Of a stretch of 64,000 nt of DNA, positions 9,785 through 20,909 are shown piece by piece (within the stretch, counting starts at the first letter, position 1; the number at the start of each line of letters is the position of its first letter). Below the pieces are notes generated by a model. That model saw nothing but the letters and a program-made list of their open reading frames with translations, searched no databases and was not told where the DNA came from. The position numbers and the translations under genes are program-made. The stretch lies in the NCBI GenBank assembly GCA_028571685.1, contig CM053140.1, positions 146,925,701-146,989,700 of the forward strand, written 5' to 3'. This DNA is from Heterohyrax brucei. Lineage: Eukaryota; Chordata; Mammalia; Hyracoidea; Procaviidae.

Positions 9785-10162
9785 GTTTTGACCTTCTTCT
9801 GGGGCCCTTTCTCCTTGAATCTGGGCCAGCCCTGTGATTCCCTCTTACCCAGTGGAATGTAGTAGAAACAATGCTTTATGATTCCCAAGACAAGGTCATT
9901 AAAAAATTTGTGTTTTTTTCATAGGCCTCTTGAATTGCTTGCTCTTGGAATTCTATCTCTTATAACCCTGCTACCCTCCTGTGTGAAGCCCACATCACAA
10001 AGAGAGGTCACATGTAGGTGGACAAGTCCATCTCAGGTCCTACCCGGTGGCCAGCCTCAGGTGCCAGACAAGAGAATGAGCCATCTGGAACAAGCAGTCC
10101 AGTCGAGCCTTCACAGACTTGCAGCCCCAGCTGATGGCTGACGGTAACTGCACGAGAGACTG
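9785..10162 (+). mobile_element. MLT1-type LTR, 3'-truncated
   Basis: The MLT1 order is visible: GAATCTGGGCCAGCCCTGTG, GGAATGTAGTAGAAACAATG, GGTCACATGTAGGTGGACAA, TGCAGCCCCAGCTGATGGC. The last 150 bp or so of the LTR are missing where the L1 begins. Confidence 0.7.
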
Positions 10163-11292
10163 CCTGCAAAACTTTCCCAACTGATAGATTCCTATGCACC
10201 AGTAAAGAGAATTGTAAATATTTCGCACAATGGAAAACTATGCAATGATGGAGAACAGCAGTGATCTTACGAAACATCTCAGAACACTGAGTTATCTGGA
10301 AGACATTATGCTGAGTGAAATTAGTCAGTTGCAAAAGGACAAATATTGCATGAGACCACTATTATAAGGACTCAGGAAAAAGTTTAGATGCAGAATAAAA
10401 TTATCTTTGATGGTTACAAGAGTGGGGAGGGAGGAAAAGGGGTATTAATACATTAGATAGTAGATAGGAATTGGGTTAGGTGAAAGGAGATTAGGAAAGC
10501 TGTACTATACCAGAAGCTAAGAGGTTTCTGAAATACAATCCAACATTTTGAAGGACAGAGTAGCAGGGCCAGTGGGCTGGGGACCACGGTTTCAAGGGAC
10601 ATCTAGGTCAAATGGCATAGCTAAGTTTTTTTTTCCTCCCAGAAAATGTTCTGCATCCCACTGTGGTGACCGGCATCTGGAGACTTAAAAGCTAACCAAG
10701 TGGCCATCTAACCAGCATCAACTGGTCTCAATCCACCTGGAGCAGAGGAGAAGGAAGGACATCAAAGACATGAGGAAAATACAAGCCCAGGAGAAAAAAG
10801 GACCTCATTAGTACCAGGCTGGAAGAACTAGTAGGTGCCAGGCCGCCACCAATTACTGCCCTGACAGGGAACACACGTCAAGTCCCTGAAGTAGTGAGAG
10901 AACAATGGGTGTACAGAATTAGAATTCTATTAAAAGACTAGCCTTGATGTTTCCACAGACTGGCAGATCCCTGAGGATGTGGTCCTCTGACTCTCTGTTA
11001 GCCCAGAACTGGAACCAGAATTGAAGCCAACTCTTCAAAGCAAGATTGGACTGGACTATCGAACAGTGTGCTTCTTGGCTTAAATGTATGTGCGAGGCTG
11101 TCTGAGCATCTCTTTCCAGACATGTGATGAGCAGGTAGAGGGGGACAAGAGTTGGCTGAATGAACATAGGAAGTACAGAATGGAAAGTAGGAGTGTGCTG
11201 TCACACGGTGGGAAGAGCAGCCACAGTTACACACAGTTTAGGTGCAGAGTTTTATATTGCAAATTGACTTGCTACTTAAAGCACAGTAAAAT
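10163..11292 (+). mobile_element. L1, extreme ORF2 end and 3' UTR
   Basis: It starts in the last ORF2 codons (GAAAACTATGCAATGATGGA at about 10230), then the G-rich tract (GAGTGGGGAGGGAGGAAAAG, 10422-10441) and the 3' UTR (GGGGACCACGGTTTCAAGGG). It is of the same 3' UTR subtype as the L1 ending at 48333. Followed at once by another L1. Confidence 0.8.
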
Positions 11293-13795
11293 ATCAAAAA
11301 AAGAGAATGACAAAAGCGAAATCAGTAAAACAATACCATTTTATAATAGTCCCTAAAAAAATAAAATACTTAGGAATAAATCAAAACAGGGATGTAAAAG
11401 ATCTGCACAAAGAAAACTACCAAGCACTACTGCAAGAAACAAAAAGAGGTCTACAGTGGAAAAACATACCATGTGCGTCGATACATAGACTTAATATTGT
11501 GAAATGAAAATGACAAGTCTACTCAAAGTGATTTACAAATGCAGTGCAATGTGGATTCAAACACCAACAACATTCTTTAAAAAGATAGAAAAACTTATCA
11601 TTAACTTTATATGGAAAGGGGAGAGGACCCAGATAAGTGAAGTACTGTTTAGGAAGAATACAGTAGAAGGACTTGCACTGCCTGATCTCAGAACTTACTC
11701 TACAGCTATGGTAGTCAAAGCAGCCTGGTACGGGTATGACAGGTACATTGACTAATGGAAGAGAATTGAGAACCCGGATCCATCTATCCATCATCACCTG
11801 ATCTTTGACAAGAGCCCAAAGTGTATCAGATGCCAATGAGACAGTCTTTTTAGCAAAAGGTGCTGGTGAAACCGGATGTCTATCTGCAAAAAAAATGAAA
11901 CAAGATCCATGCACCACACAATATAGAAAAACTAATTCAAAATAGATCAAAGACCTAAATACAAAGCCCGAAACTATAAAGTTCATAGAAGAAAAGATAA
12001 GATCAAGGCTAGAAGCCCTAATACATGGCATTAACAGAATTCAAACCACAAACAACACAAAAAACAACTCCAGAAGATAAGCTAGATAATTGGGGTCTTC
12101 TAAAAACTAAACACTTCTGTGCTCATCATTAGAGTTTATGAGATGAGTAGAAAGAGAACTTTCAGACTGGGAAAAAAATCTTTGGCTATTACAAATCAGA
12201 CAAACTTCTAATCTCTAAACTCTAACAGCTCTACAAAAAAGGCGATGCAATTAAAAAAAATGGCAAAGGAAACAGACACTTCACCTAAGAAGACATTCAA
12301 GCAGCTAGCAGTTGAAAAAGGAAACACTGAGGATCACTAGCCATTGGAGAAATGTAAATCAAAACCACAATGTGATACTGTCTCACTCCAGCATTACTGA
12401 TATGAATTAAAAAACAAACAAAAAATGAAATAAATGCTGGAGACACTGTGGGGAAATTGGAACTCATACACTTCTGGTAGGAATGCAAAATGACACAATC
12501 ATTTTGGAAAATAACAGGGTATTTCCTTAGAAAGACAGAATTAGAAATACCAAGTGATCCAGCTACCCCACTCCTAGGAATATATCCTGGAGAAATAAGA
12601 GTTGTCACACAAATAGACATAAGCACACTGATGTTCATTGCAGCATTGTTCACAATAGCAAAAAGATGGAAACAACCTGGATGACCATCAACTGATAAAT
12701 AGATACATACACAACACATAAATGGATACATACATGTGGTACACACACATGATGGAGTATTCATGCAAGAATAAAGAACAAAGATGGATCTGTGAAGCAT
12801 CTCATAACACGGAGGAAACTTGAGGGCATCATGTTGAGTGAAGTAAGTCAGTTACAAAATGACAAATATTGTATCAGACCACCACTGTGAAAACTCAAGA
12901 AAAGATTTACATGCAAAAAGAAACAATATTTGATGGTTATGAGGGAGGGGAGATTTGGGGTTGGAAAAACACTAAATAGACAATAGATAAGTGCTCACTT
13001 CGGTGAGGGTAGGACAGACAGTACACAATACTAGGGAAGTCAGCACAGCTTGTGCGAGGCAAAATCGTGGATGCTCCCTGAGGGACCAGATTGCTAGGCT
13101 GTAGGGGACATGGTCTTGAGGAACACCTAGCTCAACTGGGACGACATTATAAAGAAAATGTCACACATTCTACTTTGGTGAATAGTGTCTGGGATCTGAA
13201 AAGCCTATGAGTAGCCATCTGAGATGCTTCACTGATCTCACCCTTTGTGAGCAAGGAAGAATGAAGAAAACTAAAGAGACGAGGGGAAAATTAGTCCAAG
13301 GAACGAATGGACCACATCTATAATAGCCTCCACCTGACTGAGTCCAGTACAACTAGATGGTGCCTGGCTGCCACACACAGACTGTTTTGACAGGGTTCAT
13401 GGACAGAGCTGGAGAAAAATGTAGAACAGAATTCTAACTCCAAAAGAAACACCAGACTTGCTGGCCTGTCAGATACTGGAGAAATCCTAAGAGCATGGCC
13501 CCCAGACACACTTTCAGCTCAGTAGCAAAGTCACTCTTGAGGTTCACTCTTCAGCTAAAGATTTGACAGGCCCATAAAACAAAAGGAGACTAAAGAGGGG
13601 CACAGTAGACCAGGGACAAGGACTAGAGGGCAAGAGGGAACAGGAAAGCTGGTAACAGGGAACCCGAGATTGAGAAGGGAGTGTATTCACCTGTTGCCGG
13701 GTTGTTAACCAGTGTCATAGAACAGTATGTGTACTAGCTGTTTGATGACAAACTAATCTGTTCTGTAAAACTTCTTCTAAAGTACAATAAAAAAG
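11293..13795 (+). mobile_element. L1, 3' half of ORF2 plus a different 3' UTR
   Basis: The ORF2 remnant begins after the reverse transcriptase core ([20 protein letters not shown] at 11350-11420) and continues through IINFIWKGERTQISEVLFRK and the GGAGACACTGTGGGGAAATT region to about 12880. Frames are broken many times. The 3' UTR (about 12900-13795) differs from that at 10.4-11.3 and 47.4-48.3 kb beyond about 13200, so it belongs to another L1 lineage. Confidence 0.8.
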
Positions 13796-13845
13796 AAAAA
13801 GAACATGTACCTTCACAATTTCAGGTATACATTGTCGCTCCTCAC

Positions 13846-13978
13846 CACAATGCCTAGATACACAGATCCCTCGTTTAGCGAGGAATCAAGTCACATTTTC
13901 TCTCATTCCAGGCAAGAGATGTATTAACTGCTTAATGAGAAACTAGTTTGTTCCGTAAGCCTACATCTAAAGTATAAC
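13846..13978. repeat. Repeat unit shared with 57977-58047, plus duplicated L1-like end
   Basis: The first 70 bp (CACAATGCCTAGA to CATTCCAGGCAA) align with 57977-58047. The following 60 bp (TGTATTAACTGCTTAATGAG) repeat the end of the neighbouring L1 at 13727-13790. The parent element is not identified. Confidence 0.7.
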
Positions 13979-14571
13979 GAGTTAAGATGGGTTTTCTAGA
14001 GAAGCAAACCAGTAAAGCAAGTAAGTATGTGTATAGATAGATTTATATAAACAGCTTACACAGTTGTAGAGACTGAAATGTCCCAAGTCCTAGATTGAAA
14101 TACAAATGTCACACAGCCGTGAAAGTTGGCGAACTGAAGGCCTGCAAGTCAGAGAGCAGGATTGCCACTCCCAGGCTGTAAAGGATGGAGAAGCTCAAGA
14201 CGGTGGGTGAGGGAGTAGGGTTTCTCTTGGTTCGTCTAGCTGCAGGGGCTAGCAAACCCAGGACTGACAGGTTGGGGAACAATTCTCTTGCTTGCTGGTT
14301 GTGAAGACTGATGAATCCCCAAAGCTGCTAGTTCAAGTCCCATGAACCAGAGGCCAGAAGACAAGATAGCACGAGCTGTTGAATCCACAACGACAAAGCA
14401 AGCGGCAGAGGGAAGAGAGATGAAGGCGGAGGGGGCAGTGAGTGGGCGCAGGCCCTGTCCCTGCTTGTACCACAGTATGCCCCATCATGGCGGTGACCAT
14501 TACTTTTCACAACTGCCAAAACACTGAGAATCACGGCCCAGCCAAGGTGACACAAAATTTTAACCATCACA
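13979..14571 (-). mobile_element. Solo LTR, MaLR/ERVL type
   Basis: Same class as 1129-1651: GGGTTTTCTAGAGAAGCAAA at the left, ATCACGGCCCAGCCAAGGTG and ACCATCACA at the right. It reads TGTG...on the minus strand. Short frames inside are not genes. Confidence 0.65.
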
Positions 14572-14599
14572 TGCCATTAAAAAAAAAAAAAAATCCAGC

Positions 14600-14695
14600 T
14601 CTGCCCCATCAACTCATAGAGTCATGAAAAACAATAATAAATTATTGTGTTAAGCCACTAAGTTTATGTAGCAATAGAGAACTTCAACAAAAGCC
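14600..14695 (+). mobile_element. MLT1-type LTR 3' end fragment
   Basis: TTGTGTTAAGCCACTAAGTT followed by GTAGCAATAGAGAACTTC is the usual MLT1 terminus. Only this end is present. Confidence 0.6.
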
Positions 14696-14754
14696 TCACT
14701 GATAACGCTCCCACACTGAACAAAGTGTCTGTTTCCTAAAGCAGGTCTTCTTTT

Positions 14755-15260
14755 TATATTCCTTGTTCGGGCTAATGGCGCAGCTATCTACCAATCTGAA
14801 CCTGGGAGTCGTTCTTTCCATTCTTCCTAGGTGAACTTCTGCATCCTCTCGGCGTCTCTCCTACTTCTGTAAGCTCTATGATCTTAACAGCTCCGGTAGC
14901 TCTCCCTTCCTCTTAGCCCTGATCTTGCTCCCTTATTCGGGTACTATACTAACTGGTTTTCCTGCCCTCTCTCCGCTCATACCTCACCCCCTCCTATTGA
15001 CTATTTTGCTGTCAGTCTCCTAAAACATGAGTCTCACTTTGAGTGCAAAGCCTTTCATGCCTTCCATTGCTCTCTGGATTAAGTACAAACTTGAACAGGG
15101 TGGCCAGACCCTGGATAATGTGGCCTATTAGCTTTTCTTCTTCATTTGTTTCACTTGCTCCTCTCTGGCCCCTCTGTCTCATGAATACCTGCTTATACCT
15201 CCCCAAGAATGCCCTGTTTTCTTCCTCTTCTCTGGGTCTCTGCGCATGCCTTTCTGTATA
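14755..15260 (+). mobile_element. L2 LINE fragment
   Basis: It has CTGGGAGTCGTTCTTTCCAT, then AAGTACAAACTTGAACAGGG and GACCCTGGATAATGTGGCC, in L2 order toward the 3' end. Diverged; no intact frame. Confidence 0.6.
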
Positions 15261-15261
15261 G

Positions 15262-15485
15262 AGTCCTGTAGTGGTTAAGAACTCAGGCTCTTTATCTCAT
15301 CATGGCTTTGACACATTCCAGCTGTGTGACTTTGATCAACTTGCTTAATCTTTTTTTTAAAAAAATATATATCATTTGCCACAATGGACATAAAAATGGA
15401 CTAACTCATACGGTTCTTGTAGGGATTAAAGAAATTAGCACAAGCAAGGAGCTTTGAACAGCGCCTAACACATTATAAACACAAG
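15262..15485 (+). mobile_element. MIR SINE
   Basis: The tRNA-like head (GTAGTGGTTAAGAACTCAGG), core (CCAGCTGTGTGACTTTGATC) and LINE-like end (AACAGCGCCTAACACATTAT) are all present in order. Confidence 0.85.
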
Positions 15486-16343
15486 CATTGATTGTTGCTA
15501 TCTATTTCTTTTCCTTGGAATCCTGTCTTTTACTATTTGCTCCTTTCCCTGACCTTATCTGTCTTATAAACTTCAATATAGCCCGCCAGACTCAACTCTG
15601 GAATATTACTTTTAAAGAAATCATCAGTAACTGCTCTAATAAAGTTCTGGATTTATACCTTTTATTCTCTGTCCGCACAGTTTGTAGGTATCTTATTATT
15701 GCACTTACTACTTTATATTTTAAATATTTCATTATTGTACAGAAAAACTGGCCCTGAGTTCCAAGCCTAGCATATGACAGGAGCTCAGTAAATATTTGAT
15801 GAGTGCATGGTAGATGAACAAATAATGAATAAAGGAATCCATGATAGAAAATATTATCACGCAGTTTGGGGAAGTATTAGAGAAGAAAAGAATTAAGGAG
15901 GTTGGAGTTTGAAGGAGAACATTTATGTTTCAGTGAAACTTAGTAGTGGGATATTGCTGCTAATTATTATTTTCTTTCCTTCAAAAATTCATGTGAGATG
16001 TATAAAAACTACAGAACCAAATCCCATTGGTTTTCTTGGCTGTGATCTTACAAATGCAGAGCGCCAGGCATTTCCTCTGAGATGCTACTCAGTGGTTTTG
16101 AATCAGTAGCTGAGAGCATTTTTGCTACCTGGGGACCTGTGAGACATACAGACACTAATAAAAATTATGTCTTGAGACTTGTACTGTGTTGGCTCATCCT
16201 ATCGCCTTGTCACCACTATGAGAGAGTAACACTTAGGTTTGGAAGTCTTCTCTTTATTCCTCTGGGCACTCAGTGATTAAAACAATTCAAAAGTATGAAG
16301 AAACAAAGTAGCTTCCTTCTCCTAGGAATTAATGATGACCTAA
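15486..16343. other. Mostly unassigned
   Basis: A short L2-like 3' end may lie at 15760-15820 (AGCTCAGTAAATATTTGATG). The 89-codon frame at 15488-15757 has no recognisable domain. The remainder is unassigned. Confidence 0.4.
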
Positions 16344-16829
16344 TGTCTTGGTCATCTAGTGCTGTTATAACAGAAATATCACAAGTGGATGGCTTTAACA
16401 AAGAGAAATTTATTCTATTACAATCCACTGGGCTAAAAGTCAGAATTCAGGGTATCAGCCCCACGGAAAGGCTTTCTCTGTCAGCTCTGGGGGAAGGTCC
16501 TTATTGTCAATGGTCTCTGAGCTTATCTGAACAGGAACATCAGGTCCAGATGACATGCTCCGCTCCTGGTGCTGCATTCTTGGTGGTATGAGGTTCCCGA
16601 GTCTCTGCTTGCTTCTCAAAAGACATTTGCTTGGGACACAATCTGATTGTGTAGATCTCAGCAATACAACTGCTGCTAACCCACCTGGTTAAAGTCACAG
16701 TGATAGGATTTTCAACACATGGGAAAATCACACCAGATGATGAAACAGTGGACAATCACACAACATGAGGAATCATAGCCTAGCCAAGTTGATACACATG
16801 TTTTGGGGCACATAGTTCAATCCACGACA
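16344..16829 (-). mobile_element. Solo LTR, MaLR-like (family A)
   Basis: On plus it begins TGTCTTGGTCATCTAGTGCT and ends AATCCACGACA, so the LTR starts TGTCGTGGATTGAAC on minus. It carries AGAGAAATTTATTCTATTAC (antisense poly(A)-signal region). Its sisters lie at 19447, 22929 and 39116. The flanking 5-mers no longer match. Confidence 0.8.
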
Positions 16830-17370
16830 CTTGGCCACAATGCATGCCAAAGAGAACTGAGGAACGTGCCCTGGGCAGTGAACTGCTTGCTCGCCACCTA
16901 GGGAGCTTCCTATCAGTGTTGGTGGGGTTGGTAAAAAGAATGAAACTCCCTGAGATTTGGGACTGCCCTTCTCTGAGCTGATTGAAATATTATTTCAAGG
17001 ACTTTTATGAATAAACCTGACTTTGAAGTTTCGGAAGATGTTAATTATGCCATTACACCAAGAAACAATGTCACTGATCTCTCTTGTCCAAGCTTCTACC
17101 TTTCTTCTTGGTGTCCCTCAGTGCTGGAGCTGGGTGATCCCGCCGCAGGCGCAGAGCTCTGCTGCTTGTAAGCGTGTGTTCCTTGCAGGAGAGTGTTCTT
17201 TCGTCATGACAGCAATTTACTTTTTGTGGGTCTCCTTCCGATGCTGTGACTTGCAGAGCAGCTGTTGCCTTCCAACAGTTGCATCCATGGTGCAGAAACA
17301 TTGAAACAAAAGCTTAACATGCAATCTCTATGCTAAGTGATATGGGAGCCCCTTCGGCAATTTCAGCTCT
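16830..17370. other. No recognised element
   Basis: The 93-codon plus frame at 17023-17304 includes a hydrophobic stretch but shows no known motif and no supporting splice or start context. Confidence 0.4.
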
Positions 17371-17690
17371 TTTTTTAAAAGTTTTTTTATTATGATTGAA
17401 TGAAAATGTACATTCCCATATAAATTCACATGCTCACCTATATGCAGCTCCTGTTGCTCTTCCTGCCCGGTGACAACACACCTCTCCTCTCTGCTCCATA
17501 CATGTCCTATCCTCCCAAAAGTCTCCTATCCCCTCCTCTTCACCCACTCCCCTTCCTCCAACAAGAGGTCAGCAGGATGACAGCCTATTGATACATAGAA
17601 CCATAAAATTCCCACAAGGTATGGTCACTCTGTGTCACCAAGTCCAATCCACTGAATTCAGCTCTGAAACTGCCTTCCAAAGCAATAGCA
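17371..17690 (-). mobile_element. L1 3' UTR end
   Basis: On plus it starts with a T run and TTATTATGATTGAATGAAAA, then CACCTATATGCAGCTCC and GGTCAGCAGGATGACAGCC. It matches 24737 and 63621 and, in complement, the end of the L1 at 48.2 kb. 5'-truncated. Confidence 0.85.
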
Positions 17691-17757
17691 GGGGTTCCTT
17701 CTGTACCTCAGAGCAAGAATCAGCTTTTTATAAAGAATTTAACAAGTTAGTTTTGTT

Positions 17758-17957
17758 GTGTTGTTGGTTGCCACGGAGTAGATTCTGACTTGCAGTGATC
17801 CTATGTGTGCATAGTAAAGGCATTCCATAAAGTTTTTAAGACAGTTACCTTTTGTAAGGACATCACCATAGAGGAGCCTTTGGGTGACCTTAAACTGCCA
17901 ACATTTTGGCTAGTAGCTGAACACTCGTCACTTTGTACCATCCGATGACCTCCAAAG
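17758..17957 (-). mobile_element. AfroSINE, long form
   Basis: Diverged: GGTTGCCACGGAGTAGATTC (tail), TTTTGTAAGGACATCACC (extra block) and ACATTTTGGCTAGTAGCTGA (head side) are in order on the complement. Confidence 0.7.
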
Positions 17958-18169
17958 AGTTCACAGGATACAAACACTTCCATAGTCTAGAAGGGTGTCC
18001 CACTTACAAAAACAAAATTATGACATTGCATAGTAGGTGCTTTGTTCATATATGTGAATCTCCTTCTAGGCTGTGTTCACTCAGTTTCTCAACAAATATT
18101 TATTGAGACACTTGACAACATGAAGTTTGGTTTGAAAGACTAGGTTGTTGAGAAAAATTGGCAGTAAGT

Positions 18170-18312
18170 GAAAATGGAGGATGACCACATCAAATCACAA
18201 AGTGGAGGTCCACTATGTAAGTACACAATGGCCAGATTATGTCACTACGTAACTGCCAAATCACTGACAGTCATGGCCTAGTCAAATTGATGCACAAACC
18301 TCAATCATCACA
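18170..18312 (-). mobile_element. MaLR-type LTR fragment
   Basis: GTCATGGCCTAGTCAAATTG and CCTCAATCATCACA mark the LTR start read on minus. The rest of the LTR is missing. Confidence 0.5.
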
Positions 18313-18490
18313 ACCAGGTTCTTTTTCCCTCCCACCTCCACGTTCGTTTCTGCTAGATGTGTGCCTTTAACACGTAGTCAGATAGTAGATGTTTTACTAT
18401 TATAGTAAAGTGAAGCACTGGATAACAAGAGAGTTAGTAAGTGAGGAGTAGATGTACTTTCTGTTGGTTCTACCTTAGGTAAAGGAACTA

Positions 18491-18705
18491 CTGTAGTTTT
18501 ATGCAAATAATGTACACCTTTTGTTTGTTTGCCAACCACACCCTCTTCAGTTACAAGGTATTTTTGTAAGACCACTATGCAGATTTTTTCACAGCAACAT
18601 GTGAAAAAAGTTGGCATAGCAGCACTTACAAAAATGCCTTGTTTGGCAGGGGGCACGGTTAGTAAATAAGTACGGAAGTTGCATGTTGTTTGTGTAAAGT
18701 ATTTT
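18491..18705. mobile_element. Palindromic MITE-like DNA transposon, copy 2
   Basis: It is 215 bp between TA at 18489-18490 and TA at 18706-18707. The left arm (CACCTTTTGTTTGTTTGCCA, AAGGTATTTTTGTAAG) reappears inverted on the right (CTTACAAAAATGCCTT, GTTAGTAAATAAGTACGG). The loop is near 18578-18605. Same family as 8653-8865. The 92-codon minus frame crossing it is incidental. Confidence 0.75.
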
Positions 18706-19446
18706 TATGTTAAGAGCACCTAGCGGTGTCTGGCTTGGAATATGGGCTACAGATTATATGTAATGTTATCTCACTTAGCCTGACCAGATTTTAGGACACA
18801 ACTGACTCGTGAAGTATGAAACAGATGTTCTTTCTCTCTCTGATGCTAACTAGCCTTTCATAGGTTCGTGACTTCTGATCTTGGCTTTCTGAATCAGCCA
18901 AGTCAGACGGACAGTGGCCAGTTGCACTGCCAAAATATTACTTAATAAGTGTCTTTTTGCCTAAGCTTCACAAGTTAAAATGTAAGAAAGTATTATTGGC
19001 TAAAAAACTAGTTAGATAAACATTTCTGCTCCCTTGAAAATTTTGGGAGTTCCAACTTGGCTGCTGACCTTTTCTTGCGATTTGTTTGTTTAGCACTAGC
19101 ATTTTTTAAACTTCCAACACATACACAACGTTGCACTAAGTTCTGGGAAATAAAATGAGCTATACTCTGTGGCTGCCAGTTGGTCACATTTTAAGTGGGA
19201 AGGCATTAAATGACATATCCAAATAGCTTAATCATAAGCAGGGAAAAACAACTTTTATGTGTACAGGCTTTCAGCGACTTGAGACAGTTTTGGTCAAGTG
19301 TTTGGCCATGATGCTGTAGTTTTTTACAGAGGAGAAAAGTAAAATGTGGAAAAATTGTCAAACTATGGAGTTAATGGTACGTTTTTTTTCACCTTTAGGA
19401 GTTTGTATGTACTGGTCTTTTCTCTTCCCATCCCCTATGCTTGTAC
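18706..19446. other. No recognised element
   Basis: Unique-looking AT-rich DNA between a palindromic transposon and a solo LTR. No frame over 60 codons. Confidence 0.5.
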
Positions 19447-19960
19447 TGTCTTAGTCATCTAGTACTGTGTTAACAGAAATAGCACAAAGTGGATGGCTTT
19501 AGCAAAGAAGAGTTTATTCTTACACAGTCCAGTAAGCTACAAGTGCAAATTCAAGATAGCTGCTCCAGGGGAAGGCTTTTCCCTCTGCCGACTCTGGAGG
19601 GAAGTCCTTGTGTTGCATCAGTCTTTAGCTGGGGAGCATGCAGGAACCCTAAGTCTGAAGGATGCATCCTACTCTGGGTGTTGATTTCTGGATGGTATGA
19701 GATTCCCAACTCTCTGTCTGCTTCCCTTTCTTTTTTTCCTTTGTGGGATAAACTGTGGACCAAGTCACATTCCAGGGAAATTCCCTTTACAATGGGGCAG
19801 TCAGGTGACATCAAGAAGGGATTTATAGTCCCACCCTAATCCTCTTTAACATACAGCATATGAAAATCACAAAATGCAGGGCAATCATGTAATACTGGTA
19901 ATCATGACCCAGCCAAATTTCTATACATGTTTTTTGGGGGACACAATTCAATCCATGACA
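19447..19960 (-). mobile_element. Solo LTR, MaLR-like (family A)
   Basis: Left end TGTCTTAGTCATCTAGTACT; right end CAATTCAATCCATGACA. Close in order to 16344-16829. Its 116- and 87-codon frames are LTR by-products. Confidence 0.82.
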
Positions 19961-20325
19961 CCATGCTGGCACTGTTCAGTTGTGCGCTGTCCTCACAATT
20001 GCTGTTATGCTTGAGCCATTGCTGCAGTCCGTATGTCCATCCATCTTGTCGAGGGTCTTCTTCTTTTTCACTTACCCACTACTTTACCAAGCAGGGTGTC
20101 CTTCTCTAGAGAAAGACCCCTCCTGATAACATGTCCAAAGTGTGTGAGAGGTAGACTTGTCATCCTTGCTTCTAAGGAGCATTCTGGTTGTACTTCTTCC
20201 AAGATGGATTTGTTTATTCTTGTGGCAGTCCGTGGTATATTAAAGATTTTTCTCCAGTACCACAATTTGAAGGCATCAATTCTTCTTCAGTCTTTTTAAT
20301 GCATTGTCCAGCTTTTGCATGCATA
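19961..20325 (-). mobile_element. RTE LINE, 3' part (first half of a split copy)
   Basis: On minus it encodes NKSILEEVQPECSLEARMTS and LTHFGHVIRRGLSLEKD, the conserved RTE C-terminal region. At 20325 it is cut by the mariner composite and resumes at 20910. Confidence 0.88.
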
Positions 20326-20909
20326 TGAGATCTGGCAATTAAGTCCAAGAACTTTATTGTTCCAAGTGCTACCTTGGCTTTGCTGGCTACGTACATACCT
20401 CATTGCTGAGTAGCCCTATGGTCACCTTTGAAGTACTCCCCTTGGGAAGCTGCGCACTGACACCAATGCCTAGTCTACTTTTCAAAGCACTTTTGGGACT
20501 CTTTCTGGAATGGCCATTGTGCACACTGGCACAGTGCCAAGTCAACAAACTTAACTGTATAGTTGTCTGTCTAGGACCTTTTTGCCAGTAAACAAATAAC
20601 TGTATTGGAACATCCTCCCTACTAACCTGATACGGCCCCAGTGATTTTTTTCCTTTACCCAAAGACAAAAGAAATTTTGAAAGGAAAACTTTTTGATGAC
20701 ATTCATGACATGAAGGGTAACACAGAGACAGCTCTGATGGCCATTCCAGTAAAAGCGTTTCAAAATTGCATTGAAGGGTGGACTAGAAACTGGCATCAGT
20801 GCATAGCTTCCCAAGGGGAGTACTTCGATGGTGAGTGTAGTGATATTCATCAATGAGGTATGTAACAGTTTTTCTAGGATGAGTTTCTGCACTTAATTAG
20901 CCATCCTCA
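20326..20909. mobile_element. Mariner head-to-head composite, copy 1
   Basis: It is 584 bp between TA at 20324-20325 and TA at 20910-20911. Terminal inverted repeats: TGAGATCTGGCAATTAAGTC at the left; the right end read backwards is TGAGGATGGCTAATTAAGTG. The left arm (20326 to about 20540) is the 3' end of a mariner in reverse. The right arm (about 20590-20909) is a longer 3' end in forward orientation. The two arms meet near 20540-20560. Compare 60111-60634. Confidence 0.8.
20600..20857 (+). pseudogene. Mariner transposase C-terminal remnant
   Basis: This is the end of a mariner-type DD,D transposase, the enzyme that cuts and rejoins at TA sites. Visible: FDDIHDMKGNTETALMAIP, then VKAFQNCIEGWTRNWHQCIA and a stop at about 20855. 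The upstream PDLAPSDFF-type motif is recognisable only across frame breaks near 20620-20660. The N-terminal DNA-binding domain and the first two catalytic Asp residues are absent. Non-functional. Confidence 0.75.

Noticed and set aside
11519-12800. Minus-strand ORFs of 170 and 167 codons as genes
   Set aside because: They are antisense to the L1 ORF2 remnant. A-rich L1 sequence leaves the opposite strand rich in F, L and C codons and open by chance.
20387-20892. Two opposing ORFs as a toxin-antitoxin-like or overlapping gene pair
   Set aside because: Both are explained by the inverted mariner 3' ends. They contain transposase C-terminal text and no start or promoter context.
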